DNA from: Ostrinia nubilalis | Taxonomy: Eukaryota; Arthropoda; Insecta; Lepidoptera; Crambidae | NCBI RefSeq assembly: GCF_963855985.1 | Contig: NC_087108.1 | Location: 13,038,001 to 13,102,000, forward strand | Direction: 5' to 3' | Length of the DNA: 64,000 bases | Part shown: piece after piece, positions 33,001-42,174 of the stretch | How the letters are laid out: every line of letters starts with the position of its first letter | Position numbering within the stretch: the first letter of the stretch is position 1 | Made by a program: the position numbers and the translations under genes | Notes under the pieces: model-generated | Told to the model about the DNA's origin: nothing | The model's input: only the letters and a program-made list of their open reading frames with translations | Databases searched by the model: none

Positions 33001-34818
33001 ATGTAAATCCGTTGTACATAAGTCCAATGGAGAAACGACTATCGGAGAACGCTTGAAGAATCGTCTTTAACTTGTAAACATTCTAGTGTATGATGTAACA
33101 ATTTACACATTCTCAGAACAGTTAAATTAAGTATTAAAAGCTATAATTATAAAAACTAACAAGCAACTGACAGCAATTTGTAGCGGACTTTGGACGACAA
33201 AGAAAATACAGACTGCATGCTGAAGAGAATTTAAACGTCTACCCACAATTTTATTTTTATTTCTTTTTTCTTTGTGAATGACTTTGGGTGGAGTCAATGC
33301 GTTTTTTTTAAATAACGTTAACGTTATTTTATTCAAGTGTTTAGTGAAACATATTATTATTTTCATAATTATTTTAAAATTATACTTATTAGAGAGATAA
33401 AAAAAGAAGAAGACATTAGAGAGATGAAAAATGAAATTATTGTTTGTATCAGAAAGTCACTATTTTCTTGTGAGTACTGATAGTCGGTCTTTTAGGAAAT
33501 GTTCCATCTCAGTTTATTCCGTGCCAAGAGAAAATTATTTGTTTTTATTTAGCATTATTTGCAATCAAAGATAATTCAAATTCAAAACGTTTATTGCATG
33601 TCATGCAAGATAAGTTTTACGTTCCCTATAAATATTTCTTTCTTTCCAGGAATGCATGTTAATGCGCCTCAAAGGCGTGCACTTCCTCAACGCGCCGCAC
33701 TTCATGGACAAGCTGATGATGCTGCTGAAGCCGTTCCTCAAGAAGGAGCTGCTGGAGATGATACGCATCCACCAGGTCGGCGCCGACACGCCCTACGAGC
33801 ATCTACCGAAGGAGGCCTTCCCTAAGGAGGAGGGCGGGCAGTACAAGGACCATGCTACTATCAGAGGTGAGCAGAAGGGTAGCTATCATCATCATGATAT
33901 GAGTATGAGTGCTCCTATTTATTGACCATAACATTTTTATCTCAGGTTTAACAAATTTTTAAACTTCACCGCAATGTTTTAACATGTTTTAACTAAAACT
34001 TCCTCGAATTTTGTTAAGATTGAAGCAAGGATTACTCAATCCACATGCACATACCATCATCATTTCAGCCATAGGACGTCCACTGCTGAACATAGGCCTC
34101 CCCCAATGCTTTCCATGTTGTCCGGTTGGTAGCGGCCTACGTTCAGCGCCTTCCTGCTAGCTTTATTTAAGGGTAGCTATAATTGGAAAAACTACCCTAA
34201 TATCCCTACCAGTGGGGATATGTCAGCAGGGAATATGTGGATTAGGGGAAAATTCCCCTTTATGTCCTCCACCAAACAAAGTAATAATTACATTGCTCAT
34301 ATTCCATATGTCCCAAATTCCCAACTGACTAAGGTAGTATGGCCTAGTATCATACTTGGATTTTTTTTCAACTACTTACAACTGGTTTGGTTTGGAATTT
34401 TGCTAGATTGTTCCTACTAATCCGCACTGGTTGGCATTACCTAGTTAAACATGAAATTGAAATTACATATTTAAGTATTAATTGGCTTATTTAGATGTTT
34501 TTTTTTCATTTATCGCTATTAATGTGTGTGGGAATCGAACCCAGAACTGCTGCTACTAACTTTCTAACAATGGACCATGGTGGGACCATTCTACACCCGA
34601 GTATCAAAACTCCGTGGATCAAATGATAGACCAATTTTTAATTCCTTTTTTTCTTCCCACTTGCAGATGAGCTGATTCAGCGCTTAAAATCCAACCCCGA
34701 CTTCTTCAAGGACGAGAGCAAGAAACGCGTCAACGAGAACCTTCGGCCAGGGAAGAAGACCACCGTCGAAGACTTATTCGGGATCCAAGGCAGCTTCAAG
34801 AAGCTCGATATAGACTGA
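27076..34818 (+). CDS. CRAL-TRIO domain protein, alpha-tocopherol transfer protein-like
   Basis: Six coding exons give 301 residues: 27076-27205, 31106-31259, 31725-31883, 32526-32619, 33650-33866, 34667-34818. All introns are GT-AG and every junction keeps frame (phases 1, 2, 2, 0, 1). The start is [20 protein letters not shown]. An N-terminal helical CRAL-TRIO_N part covers roughly residues 15-90 ([17 protein letters not shown]). A SEC14-like lipid-binding domain covers about 95-260, with [32 protein letters not shown] and [13 protein letters not shown]. It has no signal peptide. The family binds small hydrophobic ligands such as tocopherol, retinoids, carotenoids or phosphoinositides and moves them between membranes; this member's ligand cannot be read from sequence. 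Length is typical. A 3' splice site abuts the start exon, implying an upstream 5' UTR exon. Introns hold many MITEs, a SINE and LINE pieces. Confidence 0.93.
27388..27534. mobile_element. MITE (CCCGTATTCAC family), intron 1
   Basis: ACACAAACGATGCTTGCTTA, CACAGCGTTGAATAGAGC and GGTTCGTGTGTCACCCTGTG match the copy at 4189-4326. The right end GTGAGTAGGTACGGGCG is the eroded inverse of the left. Confidence 0.6.
27538..27655 (+). mobile_element. LINE 3' UTR fragment, intron 1
   Basis: TTGCGCTGCTTCCTCTCAGC, GAAGCAGTGGTAGGGAAAAT and ACTGGGACGTGTAAAAGTG match the 3' UTR of the LINE remnant at 12230-12602, followed by an A-rich end. Confidence 0.65.
28142..28193. repeat. Perfect 22-bp hairpin, intron 1
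   Basis: CGACGATCCTTTATGAATAG (28142 on) pairs exactly with CTATTCATAAAGGATCGTCG (ending 28193) around an 8-base spacer TCTACCCG. Confidence 0.85.
28297..28330 (+). mobile_element. LINE 3' UTR fragment (AAGAGATCGCT type), intron 1
   Basis: GCAAGAGATCGCTCTCTAAC then GATAATACCGCC is the plus-orientation version of the motif at 47090-47135. Only the conserved core is left. Confidence 0.45.
28347..28970. mobile_element. Non-autonomous DNA transposon with 9-bp target duplication, intron 1
   Basis: The ends AGGGTGGTTCTTATT and AATAAGGACCACCCT are inverted repeats. The flanks are AGTACCTAT at 28338-28346 and AGTACCTAT at 28971-28979, an exact 9-bp duplication. The interior has two GGTCGCTACC/GGTAGCGACC inverse strings and no meaningful ORF. 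A 9-bp duplication fits Mutator-like and some related superfamilies, but the transposase source is unknown. Confidence 0.8.
29493..29614. mobile_element. MITE, intron 1
   Basis: The left arm ACCCCCCTTACTAATAAAAC and right arm TTTTTATTAGTAAGGGGGTT are inverse. The match continues inward with GTTGATCAGTGTTTTAAA against TTTAAAACAGTTATCAAC. About 120 bp, no ORF. Confidence 0.75.
30342..30550. mobile_element. MITE with about 85-bp arms, intron 1
   Basis: The left side GGTCCGTGAGCACGTAGAAT ... TACCCATCCTTATCGCTCGC is mirrored on the right by GCGAGCGATAAGGATGGGTA ... ATTCTACGTGCTCGCTCACG. The arms meet near 30450, so the transcript would fold into one long hairpin. Confidence 0.8.
31271..31379. mobile_element. 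MITE hairpin, intron 2
   Basis: GCCCGTTTTCACCATCAATT and, inverted, AATTGATGGTGAAAACGGCC. The arms extend about 41 bp to GTGACCC/GGGTCAC with one or two differences. It sits 10 bp after the exon 2 donor. Confidence 0.8.
31541..31635. mobile_element. Short MITE, intron 2
   Basis: CCGGTCGAGTTAACTGC at the left and its exact inverse GCAGTTAACTCGACCGG at the right enclose a GC-rich 60-bp centre. Confidence 0.7.
32105..32434 (-). mobile_element. tRNA-derived SINE, near full length, intron 3
   Basis: On the minus strand it starts with a tRNA-like head: A box TGGTCTAGTGGTAAGACC and B box GGGTTCGATTCCCAGTG. A body follows (CGACAGACTTAGGTAAGA inverse, CACCTGATGGTAAGTGAC inverse) and it ends in an A-rich tail at 32105. 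Lepidopteran SINEs of this layout are known. Pol III transcription of the head would run antisense to the host gene. Truncated relatives lie at 11546-11709 and 57311-57460. Confidence 0.85.
32638..32915. mobile_element. MITE with nested foldback (ACTCATGGTA family), intron 4
   Basis: Outer ends GCGGCCAAACTCGCGTGTAG and ACGCGAGTTGGTTTGGCCG are inverse. Inside, GTGCTTACCATGAGTTTACG ... TGTGCTCGCTAGCGA is mirrored by TCGCTAGCGAGCACACC ... AACTCATGGTAAGCACAC. The inner unit recurs at 34912 and 37068, so it appears to be one MITE inserted in another. Confidence 0.65.
34053..34165 (-). mobile_element. RTE-like LINE 3' fragment, intron 5
   Basis: CATCATCATTTCAGCCATAG, GACGTCCACTGCTGAACATA and GGCCTCCCCCAATGCTTTCC, same subfamily as 66-315, cut after about 110 bp. 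Confidence 0.75.
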
Positions 34819-34911
34819 TCGTGCTTGTTAGATAACAGTGCCAGTTTTGATGTCTACCTACTTCATTATCATCATCAGCTAGTCCAGAATACGCGCCACA
34901 TAAATAGTCTT

Positions 34912-35072
34912 ATCAGTGCCTCTACCATGAGTTGCCATCGAAAACTTGTATTCGTATACTACAGTCGATAGAGTTTAAACGTGGATCGATGAAGTTTGCA
35001 TTAAAATCATACCATGAGTTCAAGTACCGTATACTTTACTCGCCAGCGATAATTCGATGGTTTTGTGATGTT
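34912..35072. mobile_element. MITE (ACTCATGGTA family), degenerate
   Basis: GTGCCTCTACCATGAGTTGC and, about 90 bp later, ATACCATGAGTTCAAGTACC plus CTCGCCAGCGATAAT, shared with 32694-32870 and 37068-37292. It lies within the presumed 3' UTR or flank of the CRAL-TRIO gene. Confidence 0.45.
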
Positions 35073-35397
35073 ATGTTGGTGAACATGTTAACGTATCCAA
35101 CTTCACACTCTATGAATGGTTGAATGAAAGAACGAATGCCGCTCCTTTCTAACTATATAGAAAAGATAGAGTAGGAAATAACAAAAATGTCAAAAATAAC
35201 ACTGCAAAATTTAAGTGTCCTAGAACAGTGCTTAAAGCTGAATTAACATGATGATTTTAAATTTGTATTGTTTATTTCTTGTCATTGCGACTTTGACGCA
35301 GCTGTTGTCATGACAACAGATAACAAAACATGTTTTGTTGAAGGATTATTGATGAATAATTTTCCACAAAAAATTGGATTTTAACCACGATAGGAAA

Positions 35398-35727
35398 ATG
35401 AGAGCCTGCGCCTATCCGTTTAAACCGATTGTAGAATTTATGGAAAGGTAAGTTAAGTAAAAATAAACATACTAGGTATGTAGTGGAGGAATTTCGAAAT
35501 TAAACGAATAATTTTGAGCTGGTTTTTTTGAAGAAATACAACCTTTCCAGCATAACTTCCACGTGCCTAGCTAAAATTCAGTAATATGAGTGCTAGATTT
35601 ATATTTTCTAGATACAATAAAGTTGTTTTTCTATAGATATGGCGATCTGAGTAAGCCCACTGAAGGGCCCCAAGAAAGAGCCAACAATAGTCAACGGTGG
35701 GTGGAACTAACGGACACGCGAACGTGA
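35398..35727 (+). CDS. Candidate tiny spliced gene, 46 residues (function unknown)
   Basis: An ATG at 35398 opens MRACAYPFKPIVEFME and runs into a strong donor, GGAAAG|GTAAGT, at 35447/35448. The 3' splice site TTTTTCTATAG at 35636 restores the frame (RYGDLSKPTEGPQERANNSQ ...) to a TGA at 35725-35727. A second donor, CAACG|GTGGGT at 35696, could instead join to an acceptor TTGTTAAG at 35860, replacing the tail by a Lys/Arg-rich one ending in TAG. AATAAA follows at 36013. No signal peptide and no recognised domain. It could be a lncRNA with a chance ORF. It starts 580 bp after the CRAL-TRIO stop, on the same strand. Confidence 0.3.
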
Positions 35728-36012
35728 AATGCTGATGCCACCGGCGACACGAAAACTACTGAGAAATTGAGAAAAGTGTGTATAAATACCTACAACTTTA
35801 TTCATTTTGATTGCTTTTATCTTATTTCGTCATTATTATTTGTAATGTTTATTTGTTAAGGTGTGGAGTGACTTTAAACATCAAGAAGAAGGCAACTCGC
35901 ATACACAGAGCTACCAAGGGAACACTGGACTAGTGGCGGTCCAGGTTCTTCCCTGAAGCCAAAGGATTTAGAGCAGAGTGCTTGTAAATAACTACTTGTA
36001 AATTAAATCCAT

Positions 36013-36018
36013 AATAAA
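36013..36018 (+). promoter_or_regulatory. Polyadenylation signal AATAAA
   Basis: CCATAATAAAGACC at the end of the candidate third exon of the tiny gene. It could alternatively serve a long 3' UTR of the CRAL-TRIO gene. Confidence 0.35.
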
Positions 36019-36171
36019 GACCTAGGGTAACTGGATGGATATACCTACCTTATTATTGTAAAACTTAAGATATTATAATTAATTAAATACATTATATTGT
36101 TTTAATCTTTCATGGTCACTAAACATACATGGTAGCAATCTCGTCAGTAATAATAATTAAGTAAATACATA

Positions 36172-36364
36172 TCCTACTTAATATTAAAAATGCGAAAGTT
36201 TGGATGTCTGGATGTTTGTTACTCTTTCACGCAAAAACTACTGAACGGATTTTGATGAAACTTTACAGTATTATTGTTTATAACCCAGATTAACATATAG
36301 GCTATAATTATGACGATCTGTGACAACTAAATTTCACGCGGACGAAGCCGCGGGCAAAAGCTAG
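36172..36364 (+). mobile_element. Short Helitron (type without GTCT repeat)
   Basis: Starts TCCTACTTAATATTAAAAAT after an A, ends AAAGCTAG before a T, with the hairpin GCGGACGAAGCCGCGGGC near the end. Internal CAGTATTATTGTTTATAACC is shared with the copies at 38933 and 63250. Confidence 0.85.
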
Positions 36365-36518
36365 TTGAAAATAAAATGATTTATTTTTATTGACTATTTA
36401 TTTCACAAAACCTAATAGGTAGGTACATAATACACAGACTGATTAAAAACAAAAGTAAATTTCAACTTATGAAAATACATATTCATTGTCGGATTAGCTT
36501 TCTATCATGATCTCGTAA

Positions 36519-36798
36519 GGCTGCGTTTCCACCAGAGATGTGCGAGGATGCGTAGCGAAGGATGTGTTTGTAAAGAACCAATAGAATCGCTTCATTTACC
36601 TCGCCTCGGTCAGCACATCTCTGGTAGAAAAGGCTCAGGCTGTACAACACTAATGAGCATTTTCAAAATCTCTGCTACACATCCTCGTACGATACATTTT
36701 CCTCGCACAGCTTTGGTGGAAACCCGCACACATTTTCACAGCACAGCTAGACATCTTCGCACGACACAATTCCCTCGCATATCTCTGGGAAACGCAGC
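36519..36798. mobile_element. MITE (GGCTGCGTTTCCACCAGAGA family)
   Basis: The left end GGCTGCGTTTCCACCAGAGA is mirrored by ATCTCTGGGAAACGCAGC at the right. Internal variants of TTGGTGGAAAC and CATCCTCG show older, fragmented sub-repeats. No credible protein. Confidence 0.65.
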
Positions 36799-36805
36799 AT
36801 CCTCT

Positions 36806-36900
36806 CCCTCCCCCAAGGATCTCCACAATGTGCCCGCATCCAGGTTCTTCCCGCGACCTTCACCAGATCGTCGGTCCACCTAGTGGGAGGTCTGCCCACA
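36806..36900 (-). mobile_element. RTE-like LINE fragment
   Basis: CCTCCCCCAAGGATCTCCAC, GCATCCAGGTTCTTCCCGCG and CACCAGATCGTCGGTCCACC, an internal slice of the subfamily seen at 10971-11212. It is truncated on both sides and abuts the MITE. Confidence 0.6.
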
Positions 36901-37067
36901 TGCTGATAACATGTTCCATCGTAATAAACTTCTTTCCGACATAATTTAATAAAGAAAACACCTAAAATGACCTAAAACCACAATTTTATTTTGCTTTTCA
37001 CACGTCAATAAGCCAGTGAGTTACGTTACTGTGACAGCTAAGGTATTTTTCGATGACATCTTTGAAA

Positions 37068-37292
37068 ATTGCAACTCATGGTAAGTTATTTGTATGAAAT
37101 TTAATAAAAACTTTAGTCGCTATCGTATTCATTTAGATAGGTTTTTTACCTAACGATTTGAGATGAACTCATGGTAGTGTTTTTAGTTTTGCTGTGGTTC
37201 AGCTACTAACCGCTAGAGGCGCTGTACAATTTGCCATACATTTTTTTACGCCCTCGATAGCGAGATGCTCGGTAGGTAAACTCATGGTAGAG
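37068..37292. mobile_element. MITE (ACTCATGGTA family)
   Basis: AACTCATGGTAAGTTATTTG on the left, CTCGATAGCGAGATGCTCGG and AAACTCATGGTAGAGGCAC on the right. An extra AACTCATGGTAGTG at 37163 suggests two overlapping or duplicated ends. Confidence 0.5.
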
Positions 37293-37344
37293 GCACAGGT
37301 CATTTTATCAGACCTTTATCATCTAAAATTGTCTATAAGATTAT

Positions 37345-37835
37345 CGCCCGTATTCATAAACATTACTATGAGGTGTCACAGTGCGCGTGCACGCACACGT
37401 TTGTTAGTCGTAGGTATACCTCGAAATCAAAAAATGCTTGTAGCTTTTCACCTATTCGCATTTCGCCGCGATATCAAAATTTCTGAATAGATTTTTATTC
37501 TTGTAGTATAATTTTTGATCGCTAATTACAATTGTCTAAAAAATTCTTAGTAGATTTACTTTCCTGCCTGTCTTCACTGTAAATAGGCTATTGATAATAC
37601 GTGCTACATCAAAATTTGCTACTGTTGTAAAAATCTGTTAAAAATATATGCTAGTAACAAAATATACTACCGATATTACACGCTACAACAAAAAACGCTA
37701 TCACGGTGAAATGCGAATAAGTGAAAAGCTACAAGGATTTTTTGATTTCGAGGTATACGACTAACAAACGCACGCACAGGGTGCTCTATTCAACGCTGTG
37801 CTTTCGAGGTGCTGCTTCGTTTGTGAATACGGGCG
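37345..37835. mobile_element. MITE (CCCGTATTCAC family) interrupted by another MITE
   Basis: Outer ends CGCCCGTATTCATAAAC and TTGTGAATACGGGCG are inverse. The flanking body GTGTCACAGTGCGCGTGCAC on the left and TCTATTCAACGCTGTGC on the right together rebuild the layout of the copy at 4189-4326. The interruption is the element at 37399-37769. Confidence 0.75.
37399..37769. mobile_element. Foldback MITE nested inside another MITE
   Basis: The left arm CGTTTGTTAGTCGTAGGTAT ... TGTAGCTTTTCACCTATTCG is mirrored by CGAATAAGTGAAAAGCTACA ... ATACGACTAACAAAC. GCACGCACA occurs just outside both ends, a probable 9-bp target duplication. Arms are about 60-70 bp; the 250-bp centre is AT-rich and non-coding. 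Confidence 0.75.
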
Positions 37836-38303
37836 TATATTTTGACGCGCATCCTAGACTGGCAGGGCATTTAGTTTTACTACATGACCTCTAATTTGCC
37901 AGAAGCAAATGCAGGATTTGGCTTACACTCCCCCCGCTGGCTGGACGGGTATGATGGCCTGGTGTTCGCTTAATTTCTATGTCCCAGACCTAGAGTTTCT
38001 ATGTCCTAGTTAGAGTAACTAACTATCCTAAAGTAGGTATTTGTTACAGCTGCAGAGAATAAAAAAACTGTGCTTTTTGACAATGTTACGCTAAAGGCAC
38101 AGAATTATTAGGATATTTTTGTAGGTCAGACGATCAGCGGTTTTCATAACAGAAATCCATCAAGAATATAATGTGTTACAGTTAAGTATATGCAATAAAT
38201 CGATAGTTTAATTAAAAAATATTCCTAAATTTTAAGAAAAGACCAAATCTTGCTAAATGAGTATGTGTCTGCGAATTATCCCAAACTTCCCAACTAGTCC
38301 CAA

Positions 38304-38540
38304 TCCCAACTAATATTATAAATGCGAAAGTAACTCTGTCTGTCTGTCTGTCTGTCTGTTACGCTTTCCCGCTTAAACCTCGCAACCGATTTTGATGAAA
38401 TTTGGCATAGAGATAGTTTGAGTCCCGGGAAAGAACATAGGATAGTTTTTATCCCGGTTTTTGAAACAGGGACGCGCGCGATAAAGTTTTTCTGTGACAG
38501 ACAAAATTCCACGCGGGCGAAGCCGCGGGCGGAAAGCTAG
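38304..38540 (+). mobile_element. Short Helitron (GTCT-repeat type)
   Basis: TCCCAACTAATATTATAAAT at the start, a (GTCT)n tract, the subterminal hairpin CGCGGGCGAAGCCGCGGGCG and terminal AAGCTAG followed by T. It is almost identical to the copy at 53345-53613, apart from the length of the GTCT tract. The 72-codon ORF across it is not a gene. Confidence 0.87.
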
Positions 38541-38932
38541 TTTATCTATATTTCCTTAAAGAAATGGTGTGCTCCAATTAGATTAAGTACCTGAGTATTA
38601 AGTTGGGTATGGTTTTATTTTATTAAACTGTTATTTAACTACAGAGGTGTGTTAGTTGGTGTTATAGCTAGTTTAATTTATAAATTTTAAGTGATGACAT
38701 TGATTTTGAGATTTTTGGTGATATTAAATGTAAATAAATACGAGTAAAATAATAATAAATTTTTAAATAATTTATTTTATCTCCTATCCATTCCCCGATT
38801 TTTAAATAGGGAAAATACACAAGAAAAAGTCACAAAGTAGTTGCACGACTTTCGAATTTTTCTATGCTATTCAGACTAAGGTATGACAGATTTTTTTTCT
38901 AAAAATTCTATCCTACTGATCCTACTATCCTA

Positions 38933-39130
38933 TCCTACTAATATTATAAATGCGAAAGTTTGTATGGGTGTCTGAAGGTTTGTTACACTTTCACGAACAA
39001 CTACTAAACGGATTTTGATGAAACTTAACAGTATTATTGTTTATAACCCAGAATAACATATATATATACTATAATTTATGACGAACTGTGACTAACTTTT
39101 CACGCGGGTGAAGCCGCGGGCAAAAGATAG
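38933..39130 (+). mobile_element. Short Helitron (type without GTCT repeat)
   Basis: TCCTACTAATATTATAAATG start, GCGGGTGAAGCCGCGGGC hairpin, end GATAG (one change from CTAG). Confidence 0.82.
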
Positions 39131-40285
39131 TAATTTTCAAAAAAAAAATATCTTTATTTTTGCCTAACCATTAACTTAAATGTTGATCGATGATATCGAA
39201 TTAATGACTTTACCATACCATTTATTATTTACTTTGTTAAATTATGCTAGTGTCAACTGTATATACCATTTGCCTAACATAGATAGACTACTGCTACTAT
39301 GATACTGTGCAAGTAGTATAAGATAATAAGATTTTCATAAATAAAAACAGTCTCCGTCAGCAGCACTTTGTTAAATGACTTCTATCAACAATAGGTATCA
39401 ACTACCTAGATATCAAAAACTACGTTCCGTACGAAATAACGGCGCACTTGAGAAGAGAGTTCCTCCATTCAACCATATTGTAGGAAATATAGCGCTCCGC
39501 CTTACATGACCTCACCCTGGAGAATTTAAAGTGAGAATGGCAAATACAAGGACACATACGATTAAAATACTGAAAATTGAATAAGCACATACCTATTTAC
39601 TTTAGTATAGTAACCTACATAAAACCAGTAAAGCCAACGACGCGTGTGATTGCTTATACATATTGAAAAAACGTTTAAAATCATATTATAAAGCTGTCAA
39701 CTAATTTTCAGCTCATTATGTTGAAATGGTCACTCGGTCGACAATTTCAGATAAATATGTTAGAAAAAATTGCGTAAAATTGTTTCCATTAACTAATAAC
39801 ATGTGCGTATAATAATAAAGGAAACTGTTAGTTTGTTTGTGAGTTCTATAGAAGTTCACAACACAATAAAGTAAATGTCTTTAAGAAGCTTTAAACGCCC
39901 AAGTTATAATTTCGATAATTTATATCTCTGAAATAGAGTATAGATCTTGATTTAATTGCTTCATTTGAGGGATTCAGGTGAAGACACCTTCTATGTCCCA
40001 TAGCCATTGTCTATTATAGTATATTAAGACAGAATTGCCTTTGCTACTCCTTTGTCATCTTCCAAAATTACGCCACAGCCTACTTCTTCCACCTTGATGG
40101 AATTATTTGAATTTCAGGTGTCCATAATGTGTGTGTGATTATTTTGATGCATTCAGCAAAAGTGTATAAAAGGCCCTTGCAAGGCTTTACAAGTGAAACC
40201 ATGTGCCTAAACTAGTCCTGAAAAATAATTACAATGGTAAGCGGTAGAGCAATTGCGATGATTCGCCAGTTTTCCACCTCGCGGG
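39131..40285. other. No gene seen; upstream of the secreted peptide gene
   Basis: AT-rich, no clear repeats or ORFs. The last few hundred bases presumably hold the enhancer and promoter of the gene starting at 40319. I saw no unambiguous NF-kB or GATA cluster. Confidence 0.4.
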
Positions 40286-40294
40286 TATAAAAAG
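40286..40294 (+). promoter_or_regulatory. TATA box (TATAAAAAG)
   Basis: GGGTATAAAAAGAGG lies 33 bp upstream of an arthropod initiator TCAGT (40317-40321), the expected spacing. The start codon follows at 40332, giving a leader of about 13 nt. Confidence 0.85.
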
Positions 40295-40331
40295 AGGGGT
40301 GTATGTTCGACGGGCATCAGTGGCATCCAAA

Positions 40332-42174
40332 ATGAAGTTCATTGGGCTTCTTCTGGCTATCATGGCGTTGGTGTTTGCCGTCGTGGTGAGTTCTATTTGG
40401 ATATTTTTATATGGTCATTTAAAATCAACCTTTTTTTTATAAAAGCATTATATTTTCTGACAAATAAAATGTAGATATAACTTAAAAAAATTTTGGTTTG
40501 ACCAATCCCATCCCATTCTCTCTTTGTCAGATAACGTCTCTAGCTTTAAACTTCTGAACCACAAACCTATTCTACATCACATTCAATAGCTAGCTGAATC
40601 TGTTTGACCATAGCGTTGTTGTCAGTTTAAAAGGACGTGTCATCCCACATTTAAAAAAAATATACAGTTTTTTGTCTCCTGAAAACCTACTGGTATTAAC
40701 ATACATCCTTTTGAACTGACAGCGACGATAGGTCACGCACAAGGCCAGTGACATGGCCTCATGATCTGTCGCCAAACATTATACCAGCTTCTCGCTCTTC
40801 CAACACTGCATTGTCCCTCAAATTCAGACTTATCAGCTATTTTGACTAGGGTTCATCATCATCATTTCACCTATAGGACGTCCACTGCTGAACACAGACT
40901 TTTTCCAATGATTTCCATGTTCACCAGCTGGAGGCAGGACCAGCGTTTTTCTCCTCCAGTTCTCGGTCCTTGTAGGTGGATGTCTTAAGCTGCGCTTGCC
41001 GGTACATGGTCTCTACTCCAGAACCTTGCTGCCCCATTGGCATCAAGCGGTTCTGGGGTGCACTGAAAAAAATGTTTGGTTAATGCTTACACAACAAAAG
41101 TGACCACCGAACTAAGTGTTAACTATAACCAAACTAAGTCTAGCTCACTACAGAATTATTTGTTTAATTTACACAACATTTTGTTCCTCATAACCAAAGT
41201 GTTCGGTGGTCACTTTTGTTGTGTAAGCAGTAACCAAACATTTTTTTCAGTGTGGAGGCGTTTCTGAGTAGGTGCTGTGCCCTGCCCATTGCCTCTTCAG
41301 CTTACTAATCCGTCGTTACTAGGGTAACTCAATCCATGTATGTTCGCAGAGCGGCATGAGCGTGGGCGGAGCGGAGGGCCACGGCAAGGCGGCCTGCGGC
41401 GGCGGCGGCGGACCCCCACCCGGCCCCCCTCCGGCCAGTAAGTACTGGACAATACTGCTAGGGTCGCGCTGCGGTAAAGTCCGTCGCTCAAGCGACACAC
41501 TGACCAGTCTTAGCTCGTCGAGAGATGCTCGGGCATTAAACGTAAGTTCGAGACCCGCACCGGCCAATGGTCGAAACCTGGATCGACTGTGCTAGTTAGG
41601 ACAATAGCTCGCGGCTCCGTTTCATTGGGCTCTGGTGGTCACCGTCGGGTTGTAGTTAGTAGGCCCCACACTTGTTTTTATTTTAATTTTATGCTCGCAC
41701 CTCTGACAGAACCTTTGTCATTACGGACACCCTTCTGCTTGGAAGATTTCCACATAACCCACTGGTCGTCCACTTTGGCCAATGAGTAAGCGCAAAGCAT
41801 TCCCCGAGGTAAAAAAATGTGGACGAAGGGGTCCAAATCGGCAGTCTGGCACTGATATTGTTGGGCTATTGACGTCCAAAAAACTAAAGTAGACAATAAT
41901 AAAGAAAGGGTTTTAAAGTGTTTCAGAGGAATACTTACTGAAATAATATCTTAACATTGGTGACTCTATAATGCACACACTCTTGTCACGTACTATGAGC
42001 CACAGTTCCAGCCACCCTGGATCATGTTCCAGTCTCGTAACATCGCAAAGAATCGCCATTTTAAGAGAACGAGAGAAAAAACAGAAATGGGTAGCTGGAA
42101 CTGTGGCCCACTGTACCTAATGAAGCTGAATAGTATAATAAAATTGAACCACTCTTTCAGATGCTACCGGCTAA
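40332..42174 (+). CDS. Small secreted Gly/Pro-rich peptide, 51 residues
   Basis: Three exons: 40332-40385, 41350-41437, 42161-42174 (stop TAA). Exon 1 encodes the signal peptide MKFIGLLLAIMALVFAVV and ends GTG|GTGAGT. Exon 2, after TGTTCGCAG, encodes SGMSVGGAEGHGKAACGGGG followed by GPPPGPPPA and ends CCA|GTAAGT. Exon 3, after CTCTTTCAG, adds only NATG. Phases 0 and 1 match. The mature peptide is about 30 residues, Gly/Pro-rich, with one Cys and a C-terminal N-A-T sequon. A canonical TATA/Inr promoter sits just upstream, typical of strongly expressed inducible or tissue-specific insect genes. Family unknown; an immune, seminal or cuticle/gland peptide are all possible. The intron holds an RTE fragment and a MITE. 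Confidence 0.72.
40854..41056 (-). mobile_element. RTE-like LINE 3' fragment, intron of peptide gene
   Basis: CATCATCATCATTTCACC, ATAGGACGTCCACTGCTGAA, then degenerate inverse RT coding ending GAACCTTGCTGCCCCATTGG. Directly abuts the next MITE. Confidence 0.7.
41061..41252. mobile_element. MITE with about 53-bp inverted ends, intron of peptide gene
   Basis: CACTGAAAAAAATGTTTGGT ... CAACAAAAGTGACCACCGAA on the left and the inverse TTCGGTGGTCACTTTTGTTG ... ACCAAACATTTTTTTCAGTG on the right, nearly perfect. Inner TAACCAAACTAAG and CATAACCAAAGTG continue the mirror. Confidence 0.85.

Noticed and set aside
41297..41595. Three overlapping ORFs (both strands) around the GC-rich Gly/Pro block
   Set aside because: They read through splice sites of exon 2 of the secreted peptide gene or its antisense. 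The three-exon model explains the block with a signal peptide and matching phases.
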